Assembly (NCBI GenBank): GCA_015063245.1
Contig: SUSV01000006.1
Location: 1-64,000, forward strand
Length of the DNA: 64,000 nt
Source: Thermoplasmata archaeon
GTDB taxonomy: Archaea > Thermoplasmatota > Thermoplasmata > Methanomassiliicoccales > Methanomethylophilaceae
Direction: 5' to 3'
Part shown: positions 26,778-36,049 of the stretch, in pieces
How the letters are laid out: each line of letters opens with the position of its first letter
Numbering within the stretch: the first letter of the stretch is position 1
Notes under the pieces: model-generated
The model's input: the letters and a program-made list of their open reading frames with translations, nothing else
What the model was told of the DNA's origin: nothing
Databases searched by the model: none
Program-made: the position numbers and the translations under genes

Positions 26778-28037
26778 TCATTCCTTGTCGCCGACATCGC
26801 GGACGGAGACCGATGCTCCGTGGGCATAGAGTCCCTCGGCGTTGGCAAGGGTCTCGACGGTTGGCGCGAGGTTGGCGAGTCCCTCCCTGGAGAGGTACTG
26901 CACGGTGGAGGTCTTCATGAAGGCCATGACGTTCAGACCGGAGCAGGTCTTCGCATGACCCGCAGTGGGCAGGACGTGGTTGGTCCCGGATGCGTAGTCC
27001 CCGGCTGCGACAGGTGTGTAGGGTCCGACGAAGATGGAGCCTGCGTTCCTGACCTTGCTGAGGGTGTCGAGCGGATCCTTGGTCTGGATCGAAAGGTGTT
27101 CCGGTGCGATCTCGTTCATCATCTCGATGGCGAGGTCCATGTCGGTCGTGATGATGTATCCGGAGTTGTTCATAGCCTTCTCAATGATCTCCTTCCTGGG
27201 CGCCTCGGCGATGTACTTCTCCATGATGGCCCATGCCTTATCAGGCAGGTCGGGGTCGTTGGTGATCAGGATGCATGCGGATGACGGGTCGTGCTCCGCC
27301 TGTGCGACCAGATCCATCGCCACGAAATCGACGTCAGCTGTCTCATCGGCGAGAACCGCTACCTCGCTGGGTCCTGCAGGGAAGTCGATGTCGACCTTGT
27401 CCCTGAGCATCATCTTGGCAGCGGTCACGAATACGTTGCCGGGCCCGACTATCTTCTGGACGGGCTCCACGCTCTCGGTTCCGAGGGCCATGGCCGCGAT
27501 GGCCTGAGCGCCGCCGCTGTAGTAGATCTCGTCCACTCCTGCGATGTCCGCAGCTACCAGCGTGAGCGGGTTCGCGGGAGCGGGTGTGAACATGATGACC
27601 TCGTCGACCCCTGCGACCTTGGCAGGGATGGCTGTCATCAGCACTGTGCTGGGATACGATGCCCTGCCGCCTGGGATGTAGCATCCGACCCTCTCGAGCG
27701 GAGTGGTCTTTACTCCCAGTGTGATTCCGGGCTCGACCTCGGTGAGCCAGAGTCCTGCGGGCTTCTGCATCTTATGGAAGCGTTCGATGTTGTAAGCCGC
27801 ATTCTCGAGCTCATCAACAACGTCCTGTGAGACCTTCTCGTAAGCTGCCTCTATCTCATCTCTGCTGACTGCGACGGACTTGAGTTTGACCTTGTCGAAC
27901 TTCTCTGCGAGCTCGATCAATGCCTTGTCCCCGTCTTTACGGACCTGCTCTATTATGGCTTTGACTGTGTCATTCACCTGGTCCACTTTTGATGCGCGGT
28001 TTTCTGCCCAGAAATCCTCGCTTACATGCTTCCACAT
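26778..28037 (-). CDS. hisD: histidinol dehydrogenase
   Basis: 419 residues. Signatures include VGCYIPGGRASYPSTVLMTAIPA, PAGPSEVAVLADE, DLVAQAEHDPSS and NHVLPT with catalytic His/Glu residues. It oxidises L-histidinol to L-histidine with two NAD+, the last step of histidine synthesis, using zinc. It is not clustered with other his genes here. The ATG at 28037 was chosen (MWKHVSEDFW); longer in-frame extensions run into the promoter, where a TATA stretch sits at 28059-28067. Confidence 0.95.
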   Translation of the reverse strand: MWKHVSEDFWAENRASKVDQVNDTVKAIIEQVRKDGDKALIELAEKFDKVKLKSVAVSRDEIEAAYEKVSQDVVDELENAAYNIERFHKMQKPAGLWLTEVEPGITLGVKTTPLERVGCYIPGGRASYPSTVLMTAIPAKVAGVDEVIMFTPAPANPLTLVAADIAGVDEIYYSGGAQAIAAMALGTESVEPVQKIVGPGNVFVTAAKMMLRDKVDIDFPAGPSEVAVLADETADVDFVAMDLVAQAEHDPSSACILITNDPDLPDKAWAIMEKYIAEAPRKEIIEKAMNNSGYIITTDMDLAIEMMNEIAPEHLSIQTKDPLDTLSKVRNAGSIFVGPYTPVAAGDYASGTNHVLPTAGHAKTCSGLNVMAFMKTSTVQYLSREGLANLAPTVETLANAEGLYAHGASVSVRDVGDKE

Positions 28038-28058
28038 GATTTTCTCAAAGTAACTCGC

Positions 28059-28067
28059 ATATATAAT
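28059..28067 (-). promoter_or_regulatory. TATA box of hisD
   Basis: Minus-strand ATTATATAT lies only 22-30 bases before the hisD ATG, predicting a nearly leaderless transcript. The divergent trkA gene starts at 28147. Confidence 0.55.
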
Positions 28068-28146
28068 GGGTATATCTCTGTGAGAGCGAATATAACTTAA
28101 ACTAGAAGGTAAATTATTAAAATGCAATATTGTTGGTGAAACCAGT

Positions 28147-29499
28147 ATGAAAGTCATCATCATTGGTGCAAGCGGCGTCGGTTATGTTGCCGCCGAGACC
28201 ATATCTGATGCACACGACGTGCTCGTCATCGAGATCGATCCCGATGTTGCCGATTCGGTGAAGAACCGTCTCAATGTGTCGGTCCTCAACGAGGACGGTA
28301 CGAATCCGAGGGTCCTCGAGAAGTATATCAACCTTCATCATCCAGATGTAATCATCTCCACCCTCAAGCGTGATGACTCCAACCTGTACATCTGCATGCT
28401 GGCCAAGAGGTTCAAGCCCGATATCAAGACCGTGGCATCCATCACGAATCCGGATTACGTCATCAAGACGTCATCGGAGGGATACGAAGGCGTCGATGTC
28501 ATAATCTCCCCGGAGCTCATCACGGCCGAGAAGATGTACAGGCTCTGCGCCCTGGAGAACGCTATCGACTACGAATCCCTGTCGGCTTTCGGATTGTCCA
28601 TGGCTGTCTTCGAGATCGGACAGAACAGCTATTTCATCGGACAGATCGTGATGAACACATTCAATCTCGAGGAGTGCTCGGTCTTCGCGATATATCGCAA
28701 CGACGAGCTCTATTTCCAGGTGGACACCATGGAGATCCATGTCGGGGACAGGATATGCCTGATGGGTTCGGAAGAGGCGCTCCAGAAATACAATGACGCG
28801 ATTGGCGTCGATGTTACGTCCAGGGACATAGTCATCCTAGGCGGTACCATCGTCGGTAGGAACCTCGCGACTCTGCTGGCGAACGACCAGAAGAAGAGGT
28901 ACATCAGGATCGTCGAGAAACGTCAGGACTACTGCCAGGACATGTCAAGGGTTCTGAACGGGGTGGTCGTGGTCAACGGTGACTTCACCGAGCCCGACAT
29001 CCAGTCTTCGGAGAACATCTTCAGGGCCGACTGCCTTGTCACTGTGACCAACCAGGATGATACCAATCTCCTGATGTGCATGTCCGGACAGAAATACAAC
29101 ACGAACAAGATCATCTCCAGATACCTCAAGAAGGAGTACATGGACATCTTCATGTTCACCGGTCTTGCAACGATCATCGGATACGATATGATCGTCTCCA
29201 ACGAGATATCCAAGTGCGTCATGTCTGAATCGAAGGTCCTGCTGAGGATGAGGGATCATGACGAATTGTTCTTCATACACGATGTCAACGACCGCTCCAA
29301 ACTGCTGAACAAATATTACGGCGATCTAATCATACCTGACGGACTTAGGGTCATCGCCATCAATCGCGGCGAAGAGAGGATTTTCCCTGCAATGGATACA
29401 ATGTTCCTGGACGGAGACCGCGTGATAGTGTTCACGAACTACGCCAGCGGCAAAGGTATCGCAAAGGTGTTCGGAAGGAACGCAGTGACAGAGAGCTGA
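28147..29499 (+). CDS. trkA: TrkA potassium-uptake regulatory subunit
   Basis: 450 residues with two RCK modules. The first Rossmann motif is IIGASGVGYVAAETI with VIEIDPD; the second is ILGGTIVGRNLATLLA followed by IVEKRQDYCQDMS. Each is followed by a TrkA-C domain (LINK... ECSVFAIYRNDELYF; DGLRVIAINRGEERIF). It binds NAD(H)/nucleotides and gates the TrkH channel at the membrane. It is followed by trkH after 4 bases and is divergent from hisD. Confidence 0.93.
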   Translation: MKVIIIGASGVGYVAAETISDAHDVLVIEIDPDVADSVKNRLNVSVLNEDGTNPRVLEKYINLHHPDVIISTLKRDDSNLYICMLAKRFKPDIKTVASITNPDYVIKTSSEGYEGVDVIISPELITAEKMYRLCALENAIDYESLSAFGLSMAVFEIGQNSYFIGQIVMNTFNLEECSVFAIYRNDELYFQVDTMEIHVGDRICLMGSEEALQKYNDAIGVDVTSRDIVILGGTIVGRNLATLLANDQKKRYIRIVEKRQDYCQDMSRVLNGVVVVNGDFTEPDIQSSENIFRADCLVTVTNQDDTNLLMCMSGQKYNTNKIISRYLKKEYMDIFMFTGLATIIGYDMIVSNEISKCVMSESKVLLRMRDHDELFFIHDVNDRSKLLNKYYGDLIIPDGLRVIAINRGEERIFPAMDTMFLDGDRVIVFTNYASGKGIAKVFGRNAVTES

Positions 29500-29503
29500 T
29501 GTG

Positions 29504-31039
29504 ATGATCAAACCCGGCTTCTTCGAGAGGATCGACAAAATTTCGCTGTTCAAGAGCACGGAGTTCAAGGTGCTGGGAGGCCTGGAGATCATCCTAGCCT
29601 TGACTCTGCTCCTGCCTACGTTCTATGCCCTGAACAAAGGCGAGGACGCTTCGATCTTCTTCAAGCCCATCATACCGCTGTTCATCCTCGGTCTCACCCA
29701 GATGATCATATTCGGTCAGTCCAGGAACTTCAGGACTGTCAACGGTCTCACCCTGGTCGGACTGGTCTGGGTGGTGACGTTCATCATCGGATCCCTGCCG
29801 TTCTACCTCGCCGGTATGTCTGCGCTGGATTCCATATTCGAATCCGTGAGCTGCATCACAACGACCGGCAGTTCCCTGGTCGTCGATGTCTACGATTGGC
29901 CGGAGAGTCTCATGGTGTGGAGGTCATTCCTCCAGTGGGTCGGAGGTATCATGGTCGTCATCATCTTCATCTACATCCTTCCGATGTTCGGGATGGGACG
30001 CACCTTCTTCAGCAACGAGCTCGAGGGTTCCGGAACCTCCCAGTTCTCGATGAAGCTCCGCAATGCGGCCAAATCGTTCATTCTGGTCTACGTGTCCCTC
30101 TCATTGATCAACTTCCTGCTGCTGATGATCTTCAGGGCATCGTTCGTCGATGCGCTTTGTCTTGCCCTTACCACCATCTCGACAGGGGGTCTGCTGGTGT
30201 CCAACTCCAGCCTTACGGACATGAACATATGGATCCAGCTGATCACCATGTTCTTCATGTTCGTCGGAGGAGTGAACTTCTACCTTCACTACAAGGCCAT
30301 ATACGGAAGGAAGCCGAAGGTATACAAGGAGAGCAAGGAGCTGCTGATGCTCAGCATATGGTTCCTGTCCGTTGCCGCGGTCATTTTCATGATCAACATC
30401 TTCCCTGAGATCGACGGCGTATCGGATATCGGGGGATATGCTACAGAGTTCAAGAACGTCCTGTTCACGGTCATATCCATCGGAACCACATCGGGATTCT
30501 CCGTCGAGGATTACACTGTCTATCCCGAGATCTCCCTGTTCATCATCCTTGTCCTGATGATGGTGGGTGCATCCGCAGGTTCCACAAGCGGAGGAATTAA
30601 GTTCGGAAGGATCAGGATCATGTTCAAGTTCTTCAGCAACATCATGAAGAACGTCCTCCACCCCAATGCCATCTATACCGTCAAGATCGACGGGGAGAAC
30701 GTAGACAACAGCCGTGTGATCAACGCAGTCTCCATCACCCTTCTTTACATCCTGACGATGTTCATCGCCCTCATCGTGCTGCTGGCGAGCGGGCTGCCTT
30801 GGATGGACTCGCTCGGATTGGCTGCAGGAGCCCTTACGAATACCGGAGTGGGATTCGGGAACTTCGGCCCTTCCGGGTCGATGAGCGAGCTCACCGATTC
30901 TATCAAGATATTCCTGATGTTCCTCATGTGGGTAGGACGTCTGGAGATCACGCTTGCGCTGGTCTTCTTCACGCCTACATTCTGGCATGATGTGAGGTTC
31001 TCTTACAGATCGATCTTCAACTTCAAGAAGTATTTCTGA
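29504..31039 (+). CDS. trkH: TrkH/KtrB-type potassium channel subunit
   Basis: 511 residues with four M1-P-M2-like repeats. Selectivity-filter segments include TTTGSSLVV, TISTGGLLV, GTTSGFSVE and NTGVGFGNF, each with the key Gly. A further hallmark is SAGSTSGGIKFGRI. It carries potassium across the cytoplasmic membrane with TrkA. The start is ATG at 29504; GTG at 29501 is also possible. It forms an operon with trkA. Confidence 0.93.
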   Translation: MIKPGFFERIDKISLFKSTEFKVLGGLEIILALTLLLPTFYALNKGEDASIFFKPIIPLFILGLTQMIIFGQSRNFRTVNGLTLVGLVWVVTFIIGSLPFYLAGMSALDSIFESVSCITTTGSSLVVDVYDWPESLMVWRSFLQWVGGIMVVIIFIYILPMFGMGRTFFSNELEGSGTSQFSMKLRNAAKSFILVYVSLSLINFLLLMIFRASFVDALCLALTTISTGGLLVSNSSLTDMNIWIQLITMFFMFVGGVNFYLHYKAIYGRKPKVYKESKELLMLSIWFLSVAAVIFMINIFPEIDGVSDIGGYATEFKNVLFTVISIGTTSGFSVEDYTVYPEISLFIILVLMMVGASAGSTSGGIKFGRIRIMFKFFSNIMKNVLHPNAIYTVKIDGENVDNSRVINAVSITLLYILTMFIALIVLLASGLPWMDSLGLAAGALTNTGVGFGNFGPSGSMSELTDSIKIFLMFLMWVGRLEITLALVFFTPTFWHDVRFSYRSIFNFKKYF

Positions 31040-31043
31040 AGGC

Positions 31044-31871
31044 TCAGTGGCCTTCGCAGAAGGAGAGGATCGTTATCGCAGCCTTGTGGCCGGGGGACAC
31101 CTCGTTTATCGCTCCGGCGACGATCTTTGCCTGGTCGTACTGCCCCTTCTGGGCAAGGCACATGCCCAGGATCTCGAGGGCACCGAGGTGCTGAGGGTTG
31201 ATCTTGATGGCACGGGTCGCATAGCCGGCCGCGGATTTGATGTTGCCTGTGATGCGCATGACATATGCGGCCACCGCGTTGGAATCCGCTGATTTGTCCT
31301 TGACGCAGTTGCGTACGTATTTCAGAGCCTCCTTGTCATGCCCTCCGAGCATGAGAGATCTCACATAAGCTACTCTCACATCATAGTCGTCAGGGAACTC
31401 CTGGAGAAGCTGTGACGAGGTCTCCATGGAGGTCTTGTGCTCTCCGAGGGAGCTGAGTATGCTGCACAGGAGGACACGGTCGTTGATCACAGGATTCTCT
31501 ATCTTGCTGTACGTCTCATAGGCTGACTCGTACTCTTCCATATCGTACTCGCACTGGCATCTCTGCCTGTACATGCGGTCCGTAGGTGTGAGCTTTCTGA
31601 GCACATCCACCGCAAAGGTGGGGCAATCGAGATTCCTCAGGGCGGATGCGATCTCCAGCCCGTTGCTGTCATCGGTCATTTCGACGAGCTTGTTGGCCAC
31701 CTTGGACTCGGTACCGTCCTGGGGGACCATCTTCAGCAGAGACATGCACTTGAGCATCTCGTAGGGGTCATCTGAAGAGTTAACGATCTCCATGATGTTG
31801 GCCGTCACCAGCTCCGTGTTCCCGGAAGCGATATCGTCCGAAATCTTGCTGAACATCTCGTCGTTTGACAT
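31044..31871 (-). CDS. TPR-repeat protein
   Basis: 275 residues, all helical repeats. TPR-like segments include RQRCQCEYDMEEYESAYETY, SILSSLGEHKTSMETSSQLL, YVMRITGNIKSAAGYATRAI and LGMCLAQKGQYDQAKIVAGA. No signal peptide. Convergent to trkH with only 4 bases between stops. Adaptor function presumed; partner unknown. Confidence 0.75.
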   Translation of the reverse strand: MSNDEMFSKISDDIASGNTELVTANIMEIVNSSDDPYEMLKCMSLLKMVPQDGTESKVANKLVEMTDDSNGLEIASALRNLDCPTFAVDVLRKLTPTDRMYRQRCQCEYDMEEYESAYETYSKIENPVINDRVLLCSILSSLGEHKTSMETSSQLLQEFPDDYDVRVAYVRSLMLGGHDKEALKYVRNCVKDKSADSNAVAAYVMRITGNIKSAAGYATRAIKINPQHLGALEILGMCLAQKGQYDQAKIVAGAINEVSPGHKAAITILSFCEGH

Positions 31872-31964
31872 CGAACTCTCATAAGCTCTTCCTTATAAAA
31901 TTCGTTTCAAGAGTATTTGTCCGTCTACAGTCACAGTTGTTCAATAGCAGACAACCTGCAATCA

Positions 31965-31973
31965 TAATTTATA
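31965..31973 (+). promoter_or_regulatory. TATA box of the PARIS-like operon
   Basis: TAATTTATA lies 23-31 bases before the ATG at 31996, the spacing of a short-leader archaeal promoter. Confidence 0.5.
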
Positions 31974-31995
31974 GCCAATAATCTATTTTCTGTGC

Positions 31996-33036
31996 ATGAA
32001 GATAAGGTCGGTTGCGATACACGGACTTTTCAATGAATTCAACTATGAAATGACCCTGAATCCGGATCTTACTTTCATTCATTCTCCTAACGGATGCGGA
32101 AAGACCATCATGATGCATATGGTCTACAGCGTCCTGAAAGGGGATTCCTCATTCCTTGAGGATATCCCCTTCCAAAGGATGGATATCGGATTCGAGGATG
32201 ACAGCACACTCATCATTGATTTCAACATGGGTCGCATGACCTTCAGCATCATCAAGAACAAGGTCAAATCCGAGATAACCCTGGAGGAGCTGGAGAACAT
32301 CTCGGACATCGTCTACATATCGCCGGATCGTATGACGCTCAAGAAGAAGGATGGGCATCTGGTGGACGCCCTGGAGGCATATGCGCAGGAATTGTACGAG
32401 ACCATCCGCCGCGCAAAGGATGATTCGGCTCTCCCTCCATCGACATCGATCGAGAGGAGGCCGATGAACGACAGCGAGCTGGAGTTCTGGTGCAAGGACC
32501 TCAAGGCAAAGCTGGATTTCATCAAGGATGCCGGTTTCGAGCCGAAGATGCCCTCAGGCATAAGGTTCCCTCCGTCAAGGTACGACCTCATCGATGCCAG
32601 GGAGAGGTATGAGGATCTCGCATACTCCATCGCGGAATACGTCAGCAAGGATTACCAATTGGCCGAATCGATCATCGTCTTCAAGGACATCATTAACAAC
32701 ATCTACCTTAACAAGCAGATAGATGTGACCGATAACGGCAAGCTCATCGTCGCGATGAACAACGGCACGACGCTCCCACTAGGCAAGCTCTCTTCAGGTG
32801 AGAAGCAGCTCCTGCTGATCTTCTACCAGATACTGTTCCACTCCAACACAGGTTCCATCATCCTGCTGGATGAACCGGAGATATCCCTCCATGTCACTTG
32901 GCAGCAGATGCTCGGCGATTACTTCCAGGACATCTGCCGCGTGAGGAAGGTCCAGATGGTCGTCTCCACGCATTCGCCTCAGGTCATCCACGACAGATGG
33001 GACTACGCTAAAGAGCTGGTGCAGAGGAATGCGTGA
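31996..33036 (+). CDS. ABC-type ATPase of a PARIS-like (AriA) defence pair
   Basis: 346 residues. Walker A is SPNGCGKT (30-37), the ABC signature is LSSGEKQ (265-271), Walker B is ILLDEPE with D292/E293, and the H-loop His is at 326 (STHSPQ). The central helical insertion and single-polypeptide layout are those of AAA_15/AAA_21 (OLD/RecF-like) ATPases. The stop overlaps the next gene, a DUF4435 protein, by 8 bases. That ATPase plus DUF4435 pairing is the published composition of PARIS, in which AriA senses phage anti-restriction proteins and releases AriB. Short compared with E. coli AriA. Defence role is inference. Confidence 0.75.
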   Translation: MKIRSVAIHGLFNEFNYEMTLNPDLTFIHSPNGCGKTIMMHMVYSVLKGDSSFLEDIPFQRMDIGFEDDSTLIIDFNMGRMTFSIIKNKVKSEITLEELENISDIVYISPDRMTLKKKDGHLVDALEAYAQELYETIRRAKDDSALPPSTSIERRPMNDSELEFWCKDLKAKLDFIKDAGFEPKMPSGIRFPPSRYDLIDARERYEDLAYSIAEYVSKDYQLAESIIVFKDIINNIYLNKQIDVTDNGKLIVAMNNGTTLPLGKLSSGEKQLLLIFYQILFHSNTGSIILLDEPEISLHVTWQQMLGDYFQDICRVRKVQMVVSTHSPQVIHDRWDYAKELVQRNA

Positions 33037-33883
33037 ATTTCTTACCGCTGACGATATCTGCAATCAGATATCGATGAACAGGTCAATTTTCAGGGGCCTC
33101 GTCCTTCTTTCCGAAGGCAACACGGATGAGAGGCTCTTCGGCAAGTTCATCAACAGGCCGACGGCAAGGATCATACCCGCTCATTCCAAGGATAATGTTC
33201 GTAATGTAATCACCAAGATGTCCAACAGGGGGGACGGGAAGGTTCTGGGAATCGTCGACCGGGACCTGGACGACTTCAAGGGCCGTCTTCTGAATCCCCC
33301 AATATTCTACACGGACTCCCGCGACATGGAGATGATGCTGATAAACAGCGATGCCCTCGACCAGGTCCTGAACGAATACGGCGATCCCGACAGGATAGAG
33401 AGGTTCGTCCACCAGTTCGGCCCCGTACGTCAGGCGATCATAGACGCTGCGTATCCGATAGGACTCCTGATGTACATCTCGTTCATCCGCGGCTACAATC
33501 TCAATTTCAAGAACCTGAACTTCAGGGATTTCATCGATAGGAGGACCCTCAGGACCGACATCTCGAAGATGGTCGTATCCGTGATAAACAACACGTCCGG
33601 CTGCGAGATCAACCGGAAGAACCTGATCAAGGACCTTACTATGCACGAGCACAAGTTCTCCGACCGTACCGCTCTTGCAAGGGGCCATGACGCCGTGGAC
33701 ATCCTTCTGATCGGCCTGAGGGATAATTTCGGCGCCTATAATTCCTCGAACCTCAACGAGGGCGCTCTGGGAGGCGCACTGAGGCTTGCGTACCATCAGA
33801 ACGATTTCGGTTCCACCAACCTCTACTCGGATACCCACAAATGGGCCGATTCAAGGAACACGAGGCTTTGGAGCTTCAATTGA
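33029..33883 (+). CDS. DUF4435 TOPRIM-like nuclease of a PARIS-like (AriB) pair
   Basis: 284 residues. Conserved acidic sites of the TOPRIM/OLD fold are E29 in LLSEGNTDERLF and D77/D79 in GIVDRDLDD. TDSRDMEMMLINSDALDQVL and the end GHDAVDILLIGLRDNFG fit DUF4435. In PARIS the AriB dimer cuts host tRNA to abort infection. The ATG at 33029 lies inside the upstream ATPase gene (8-base overlap), implying matched synthesis. The 3' end overlaps the convergent xseB gene by 8 bases. Alternative: an OLD-like repair or anti-plasmid pair. Confidence 0.75.
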   Translation: MREFLTADDICNQISMNRSIFRGLVLLSEGNTDERLFGKFINRPTARIIPAHSKDNVRNVITKMSNRGDGKVLGIVDRDLDDFKGRLLNPPIFYTDSRDMEMMLINSDALDQVLNEYGDPDRIERFVHQFGPVRQAIIDAAYPIGLLMYISFIRGYNLNFKNLNFRDFIDRRTLRTDISKMVVSVINNTSGCEINRKNLIKDLTMHEHKFSDRTALARGHDAVDILLIGLRDNFGAYNSSNLNEGALGGALRLAYHQNDFGSTNLYSDTHKWADSRNTRLWSFN

Positions 33884-34118
33884 CGTCGAAGTCCTCGGTC
33901 TTGATCTGACCCTCGGACTCCATTATCTTCTGGATGCGGCGCTCGCTCTCATCCAGGATCTTCCTGCAGTGATTCCTGAGGATCACGGCCTTCTCATAGA
34001 TCTCGATGCTCTTGTCCAGGTCGATGCCGCCTGCCTCCAGGTCCTTCACGAGGTTCTCCAATACTGCGATGGCCTCTTCGAAGGTCATCTTCTCTACTTC
34101 TTCAGAATAGTCTGTCAT
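33876..34118 (-). CDS. xseB: exodeoxyribonuclease VII small subunit
   Basis: 80 residues. The XseB signature MTFEEAIAVLENLVKDLEAGGIDLDKSIEIYEKA is followed by a short acidic tail. It coats the XseA coiled coil in the ExoVII complex, which degrades single-stranded DNA from both ends. The start overlaps the xseA stop by ATGA (34115-34118). ExoVII is mainly bacterial, so an old transfer is likely. Confidence 0.93.
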   Translation of the reverse strand: MTDYSEEVEKMTFEEAIAVLENLVKDLEAGGIDLDKSIEIYEKAVILRNHCRKILDESERRIQKIMESEGQIKTEDFDVN

Positions 34119-35515
34119 GTTCTCTTCTCCTTTTCCTTTACCTCGGCCTTGGCCGTTCCGTCCCTGAAGCGGATGGAGACGGGTTCGCCTATGCGGATGC
34201 CTTCGACGGAAGTGACCACGCTTCCGTCATCGGCGGTTATCATGCTGTATCCTCTCTCGAGGACGTTGTAAGGGCTGACTCCCTCGAGGTGCCTTGAATC
34301 CGATACAAGGGAGTTGCTCTTGTCGTCATAGAGCACCTTTATCGCCCTCTCGGGCCTGTCTTTGTAGGAATCCAGTTTTGCGGTGCAGCGCTCCATTATG
34401 CGCTCGCAGTCGTTGCTGACCTTCGTGAACATCCTGTCCATGTCGGAGTCCAGGGATTCGATGTGCATCAGGGCGCTCTCCGGCCTGAGCTTGGAATCTA
34501 TGCTGTTGAATGCATTGCGCATGGTGCTGACGGTCTGCATGAAAGCGTAATCCATGCTCTTCGACAGCTCATCCAGATGTATCGAGCGCATATCTATGTC
34601 ATTCATGGCGTTCTCGGGATCGAGCTTCGCGTCCAGCACCTCGAAACGATGCTTGATCCCCTTTGTATAGGTGTCCATCGCACGGTTCAGACGGCTCTCG
34701 AACGATCTCAGCTCCGAACGTATCTCGTTCTTGTCGCGGAGGATCAGCGCCGCGGCACCGGTCGGTGTTGGCGCCCTGAGATCGGCTACGAAATCGGCTA
34801 TGGTGAAGTCGGTCTCATGGCCTACGGCGGATACGACCGGAGCCTGTGATTCGTAGATCGCTCTGGCGACGATCTCCTCGTTGAAGGCCCATAGGTCCTC
34901 GATGGAGCCTCCGCCTCTGCCTACGATGATCACATCGACGTTGATCTTGTTCAGCAGCTTTATGCCTGCGACGATCGATTCGGCCGCGCCTTCTCCCTGG
35001 ACCATGGCAGGCGCCAATATGATATCCGCAGTGTATCTGGAAGCCGATGTGGTGATGATATCATGGATGACCGCACCTGTCGCAGAAGTGACGACTCCGA
35101 TGCGCTTGGGATAACGGGGGATCTCCCTTTTCCTGGTCTGGTCGAAGAGACCCTCGCCCTGAAGCTTCTTCTTGAGCGCCTCGAATGCGATGTACCTGTC
35201 GCCGATACCCGACTGTTTCATTGTTTCAACGATGAACTGGTAGCTCCCCCTCTGGACGTACATGTCGATCTTGCCGAAGGCGGTTATCTTCATGTTCTCC
35301 TTAGGCTCGAAATCTAAACGGCCGCGGGCGGAGGCGAACATGGTCGCACGGATCTCGCTAGTCGGGTCCTTCAGAACGAAGTAGTAGTGGCCTGACGGAT
35401 ACTTCTTGAGATTCGATATCTCCCCTGTGACCCAGATATCGTTGACAGCGGGCGTCCTGGCGAAAAGCTCCTTGACACGGCTGTTAAGCTCGGTAACAGA
35501 TATCACTTCAGGCAT
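34115..35515 (-). CDS. xseA: exodeoxyribonuclease VII large subunit
   Basis: 466 residues. An N-terminal OB fold (ISVTELNSRVKELFARTPAV; VTGEISNLKKYPSGHYYF) precedes the catalytic domain with VVTSATGAVIHDII, VIIVGRGGGSIEDLWAFNEE and VVSAVGHETDFTIADFVAD. A long coiled coil follows, then the end module VLERGYSMI. The ATG at 35515 was chosen (MPEVISVTEL); the upstream in-frame TTG adds only a few residues. With xseB it makes a complete ExoVII, cytosolic, acting in repair. Confidence 0.95.
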   Translation of the reverse strand: MPEVISVTELNSRVKELFARTPAVNDIWVTGEISNLKKYPSGHYYFVLKDPTSEIRATMFASARGRLDFEPKENMKITAFGKIDMYVQRGSYQFIVETMKQSGIGDRYIAFEALKKKLQGEGLFDQTRKREIPRYPKRIGVVTSATGAVIHDIITTSASRYTADIILAPAMVQGEGAAESIVAGIKLLNKINVDVIIVGRGGGSIEDLWAFNEEIVARAIYESQAPVVSAVGHETDFTIADFVADLRAPTPTGAAALILRDKNEIRSELRSFESRLNRAMDTYTKGIKHRFEVLDAKLDPENAMNDIDMRSIHLDELSKSMDYAFMQTVSTMRNAFNSIDSKLRPESALMHIESLDSDMDRMFTKVSNDCERIMERCTAKLDSYKDRPERAIKVLYDDKSNSLVSDSRHLEGVSPYNVLERGYSMITADDGSVVTSVEGIRIGEPVSIRFRDGTAKAEVKEKEKRT

Positions 35516-35614
35516 CACGACCCCATCGGCGAACAATCATTTATCGTATTCGTTGAGTCGGAAGCTATGATGGTTGGAGCGTTATCTTTATTTTCTATCC
35601 GAAGATGTGCGGCC

Positions 35615-36049
35615 ATGGATAAGAGCGAGCTGATACCTCTGATGTCAGAGGATGCAGTCATCTATGCGGATCGTGTCCTGGATGTTTTCGATGCACCGTT
35701 CGCCTGCCAGATGGGTATCGAGATCGAGAGCGTGAGCACCGAGCAGGTCGTCTGCAGGATGAAGGTCGAGCCATTCATGATCAACAGCATGGGCCGTGCT
35801 CACGGTGCGGCAATCTATGCGCTCATGGACCATACATTCGCAATCATGTCGAACATGGTCCACGACGGTACCGGTCAGAGTATGGAGGTCAAGTACTATC
35901 GCCCCGCTTCGTCAGAGCTGCGGTGCATCGCGCGTCCGTTGAACATATCCCGTTCCCTGGGCATCTACGATGTCAGGGTTTATTCGGTCGAGGGGAAGCT
36001 CATAGCATCAGCTACTTGTACTGCATTCGTCTTGAATAAGGTAGAATGA
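35615..36049 (+). CDS. PaaI-like hotdog thioesterase
   Basis: 144 residues of hotdog fold. VVCRMKVEPFMINSMGRAHGAAIYALMDHTFAIM contains the NxxGxxHGG-like signature (here with AHGAA) and the catalytic acidic residue in MDHT. EVKYYRP and CIARPLNISRSLG are typical of the acyl-CoA thioesterase family. It hydrolyses a thioester in the cytosol; the substrate is unknown. The ATG at 35615 follows a TATA-like TCTTTATTTTCTAT (about 35585-35598). The stop overlaps the next gene's ATG (ATGA at 36046). Confidence 0.85.
   Translation: MDKSELIPLMSEDAVIYADRVLDVFDAPFACQMGIEIESVSTEQVVCRMKVEPFMINSMGRAHGAAIYALMDHTFAIMSNMVHDGTGQSMEVKYYRPASSELRCIARPLNISRSLGIYDVRVYSVEGKLIASATCTAFVLNKVE

Noticed and set aside
28038-28163. 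Longer N-terminus for histidinol dehydrogenase
   Set aside because: It would include the TATA box and has no resemblance to HisD.
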